Source: Tatumella morbirosei | GTDB lineage: Bacteria > Pseudomonadota > Gammaproteobacteria > Enterobacterales > Enterobacteriaceae | Direction: 5' to 3' | Assembly: GCF_000757425.2 (NCBI RefSeq) | Contig: NZ_JPKR02000003.1 | Location: 62,001-126,000 of the forward strand | DNA: 64,000 nucleotides | Part shown: piece by piece, positions 61,882-64,000 of the stretch | Layout of the letters: every line of letters starts with the position of its first letter | Position numbering within the stretch: position 1 is the first letter of the stretch | Made by a program: the position numbers and the translations under genes | The notes under the pieces: generated by a model | What the model saw: only the letters and a program-made list of their open reading frames with translations | What the model was told of the DNA's origin: nothing | Databases searched by the model: none

Positions 61882-61908
61882 AAAAGGCCGGTCTCCGGCC
61901 TTTTTTTT
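61882..61908 (+). terminator. Terminator of tyrS
   Basis: AAAAGGCCGG-tct-CCGGCCTTTTTTTT, 10 bases past the stop. Confidence 0.9.
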
Positions 61909-61940
61909 GGTTCAGATAACAGCAAAGATGTCGTTCAATA

Positions 61941-62804
61941 ATGAAAAATATTCTCGCAATACAATCTCATGTCGTTTACGGACATGCAGGTAATGCCGCC
62001 GCTGAATTTCCGATGCGGCGAATGGGGGCCAATGTCTGGCCACTTAATACCGTCCAGTTTTCTAACCATACCCAGTACGGACACTGGACCGGTACTGTAA
62101 TGCCGGCAGAACACCTGACCGATATCGTTAAAGGGATTGCAGAAATTGATCGGCTAAAAACCTGTGATGCGGTGCTGAGTGGCTATCTGGGGTCTGCGGA
62201 ACAGGGAGAAAAAATCCTTGAGATCGTTCGACAGGTAAAAGAAGCCAACCCACAGGCCTGGTATTTTTGCGACCCAGTGATGGGACATCCGGAGAAGGGC
62301 TGTATTGTGGCGCCGGGAGTAGCGGAATTCCATTGCAAGTCGGCACTGCCTGCCAGCGATATCATTGCGCCTAATCTGCTGGAACTGGAAATGCTCAGTG
62401 AGCGTCAGCTTAGTAATATTGATGAGTGTGTCGATGCCAGTCGTCAACTGATAGCCAGTGGCCCGCGGATTGTTCTGGTGAAACATCTTTCACGTGCGGG
62501 CAGACGCAGCGATCAGTTTGAAATGTTGCTGGTGACTGCCGAAGAAGCCTGGCATATCAGCCGTCCGCTGGTCGATTTTGGCGTCCGACAGCCGGTAGGT
62601 GTCGGTGATTTAACCTGTGGGTTATTGCTGGTGGATCTGCTGTACGGAAAATCATTGCAGGATGCTCTTGAACATGTGACTGCGGCAGTTTATGAAGTGA
62701 TGCTCAAAACACATCAGATGGGGGAATATGAGTTGCAACTGGTAGCGGCGCAGGATCAGATCGCTCATCCGGAACATCATTTTGTCGCAGAACGCCTCAG
62801 TTAA
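61941..62804 (+). CDS. pdxY: Pyridoxal kinase PdxY
   Basis: 287 residues, the E. coli length. This ribokinase-fold salvage enzyme phosphorylates pyridoxal. The N-terminus is [24 protein letters not shown]. The lid/ATP region includes [16 protein letters not shown], and the catalytic base Asp is in [15 protein letters not shown]. No clear ribosome-binding site precedes the ATG. An inverted repeat (62817-62849) follows the stop. Confidence 0.97.
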   Translation: MKNILAIQSHVVYGHAGNAAAEFPMRRMGANVWPLNTVQFSNHTQYGHWTGTVMPAEHLTDIVKGIAEIDRLKTCDAVLSGYLGSAEQGEKILEIVRQVKEANPQAWYFCDPVMGHPEKGCIVAPGVAEFHCKSALPASDIIAPNLLELEMLSERQLSNIDECVDASRQLIASGPRIVLVKHLSRAGRRSDQFEMLLVTAEEAWHISRPLVDFGVRQPVGVGDLTCGLLLVDLLYGKSLQDALEHVTAAVYEVMLKTHQMGEYELQLVAAQDQIAHPEHHFVAERLS

Positions 62805-62816
62805 CTCTTTTCAATC

Positions 62817-62849
62817 GCCGGATAGCCAGCCCTGAGGAGGTTATCCGGC
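62817..62849. repeat. Inverted repeat after pdxY
   Basis: GCCGGATA-n17-TATCCGGC is an 8-bp perfect stem without a T-run. Confidence 0.5.
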
Positions 62850-62930
62850 AAAAATGACTCTTCGATTTCCGGACAATGCTGCCGCTGTTTAAAACAGCTC
62901 CGGGACATTCTGCTCAGCTGAACCAGACCC

Positions 62931-63689
62931 TTACAACGCTTGCCCACCTGATACTTCGATACGTTGTGCGGTGATCCAACCGGTTTCATCACTCAGAATG
63001 GCACTGATGGCATCGCCGATATCATCCGGTAAGCCAACGCGGCCCAGTGCCGTTAGTGAGGCAATAGTATCGTTAATTTCACGGGTATCGCGAACCCGTC
63101 CGCCACCGAAATCAGTCTCTATGGCGCCCGGTGCCAAAATATTAACCCGAATACGGCGTTCACCCAGTTCTTTGGCCTGATAGCGGGTCAGTACCTCCAT
63201 TGCGCCTTTCATGGCCGCATAAGTGGAAGACCCCGGATAGGTCATCCGGGTAAGCCCGCTGGAGATATTCAGAATCCGCCCGCCATCGCTAATCAGTGGC
63301 AGTAATCGCTGGGTCAGAAAATAGGGACCTTTAAAGTGTACGTTCACCAGTGCATCGAACTCCTGTTCTGTTGTCTCACTGAACAGTTTGTAATGCCCAT
63401 GGCCGGCATTGTTCACTAAATAATCAAAGTTATCACGGTGCCACCGCTGTTTCAGTAATGTTGCGACCTGCTGAGTAAAAGCTTCAAACTGCGAACTGTC
63501 CCCGATATCGAGCTGTAATGCGGCTGCACGGGCACCCAAAGCTTCAATTTCTTTCACCACTGCCTGAGCTTCTTCAGGATGGCTGCGCCAGGTAAAAATG
63601 ATATCTATGCCACGGGCGGCGAGCTTTAAGGCTCCATTTTTACCCAGACCACGATTTCCACCGGTAATTAATGCAATTTTCTGGCTCAT
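62931..63689 (-). CDS. Short-chain dehydrogenase/reductase (SDR)
   Basis: 252 residues from the ATG at 63689 (GTGGAGTTACT before it). The longer frame to 63722 is rejected. The NAD(P)-binding TGxxxGxG is GGNRGLG, with NNAGHGHY following. The catalytic Ser, Tyr and Lys are in LNISSGLTRM and YAAMKGAM. The C-terminus is typical of fabG-like SDRs. The substrate cannot be inferred. It is divergent from a LysR gene, a common regulator/target pair. Confidence 0.9.
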   Translation of the reverse strand: MSQKIALITGGNRGLGKNGALKLAARGIDIIFTWRSHPEEAQAVVKEIEALGARAAALQLDIGDSSQFEAFTQQVATLLKQRWHRDNFDYLVNNAGHGHYKLFSETTEQEFDALVNVHFKGPYFLTQRLLPLISDGGRILNISSGLTRMTYPGSSTYAAMKGAMEVLTRYQAKELGERRIRVNILAPGAIETDFGGGRVRDTREINDTIASLTALGRVGLPDDIGDAISAILSDETGWITAQRIEVSGGQAL

Positions 63690-63805
63690 AGTAACTCCAC
63701 TGATGAAATAACAAGACGTCAATGAGGATATTCGTTAATAATAAAACAATAAACCGGCTATAACGGATATCAGTGTTTCGTTTATGACAACAATCAGGAG
63801 AGGGC

Positions 63806-64000
63806 GTGGATAAAATTCAGGCAATGCAGGTATTTGTCCGGGTCGCAGAGATGGGGAGTTTCACCCGGGCTGCCGAAAGCCTGGGGTTGCCTAAAGCCAG
63901 TGTCTCACGGCAGTTACAGGCTCTTGAAAACCAGATGGGCACTCGTTTGTTGCATCGAACCACGCGTCAGGTTCAACTGACCTACGACGGACTGGTCTGT
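63806..64000 (+). CDS. LysR-family transcriptional regulator, N-terminal part (runs off the window)
   Basis: 65 codons of an open frame beginning at GTG with AGGAGAGGGC before it. The product VDKIQAMQVFVRVAEMGSF...GLPKASVSRQLQALENQMGTRLLHRTTRQVQLT is a LysR winged helix. The 3' end is beyond the window. It is divergent from the SDR gene with a 116-base gap, so it probably controls that gene. Confidence 0.88.
   Translation, partial: MDKIQAMQVFVRVAEMGSFTRAAESLGLPKASVSRQLQALENQMGTRLLHRTTRQVQLTYDGLVC

Overview
The window is about 64 kb of an enterobacterial chromosome of roughly 50% GC. Nearly every gene has a recognisable Escherichia coli counterpart. The gene order runs colinearly with the E. 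coli terminus-proximal segment from astA to pdxY, with many deletions and a few insertions. The gene set, the lost blocks and the codon use suggest an Erwiniaceae-type genome (Tatumella, Erwinia or Pantoea-like). That placement is inferred from memory of gene order; no search was run.

Layout. 1-4345: 3' part of the arginine succinyltransferase operon (astA partial, astD, astB, astE). 4.6-12.8 kb: spy, nadE, a Bcr/CflA-type exporter, osmE, a Gly-rich exported protein, SOS-controlled ydjM, hxpB, yniB, yniA, ydiY. 12.8-16.4 kb: the least conserved stretch, with a glycine-zipper protein, a GntR/FCD regulator, a small exported protein, an unknown 160-residue protein and a decayed reading frame. 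16.4-23.7 kb: the classic translation cluster thrS-infC-rpmI-rplT-pheM-pheS-pheT-ihfA, with the thrS operator, the AUU start of infC and the pheM attenuator all visible. 23.9-31.7 kb: nlpC, selO, aroH, the sRNA gene rprA, ydiK, ydiJ. 31.8-34.4 kb: an insertion holding a Fur-box-controlled unknown gene and a substrate-binding protein/flavin monooxygenase pair of the alkanesulfonate type. 34.7-41.4 kb: lpp, pykF, then the trehalose genes treC, treB and treR. 41.5-53.6 kb: three tandem tRNA-Val(GAC), mdtK, ribE, cfa, punC/punR, purR, ynhF, mepH, grxD, rnt, gloA, nemA. 53.8-64 kb: ydhL, the ydhIJK efflux set divergent from slyA, slyB, anmK, pdxH, tyrS, pdxY, an SDR oxidoreductase and the start of a divergent LysR gene.

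How the genes work together. Arginine is degraded to glutamate by Ast. Trehalose is imported and phosphorylated by TreB, cleaved by TreC, and the product can flow through glycolysis to PykF. Purine nucleoside export (PunC/PunR) sits beside the purine repressor PurR. GloA and NemA handle electrophiles. PdxH and PdxY make pyridoxal phosphate. Spy, OsmE, Lpp, SlyB, NlpC and MepH serve the envelope.

No CRISPR array, insertion sequence, prophage or clear defence system was seen. The most rewarding items for follow-up are the RprA-type sRNA with a divergent 5' half, the Fur-box-controlled unknown gene, the near-perfect palindrome upstream of the GntR gene, the selO 3' end that doubles as a terminator, and the tRNA-Val triplet with a compensatory acceptor-stem change.
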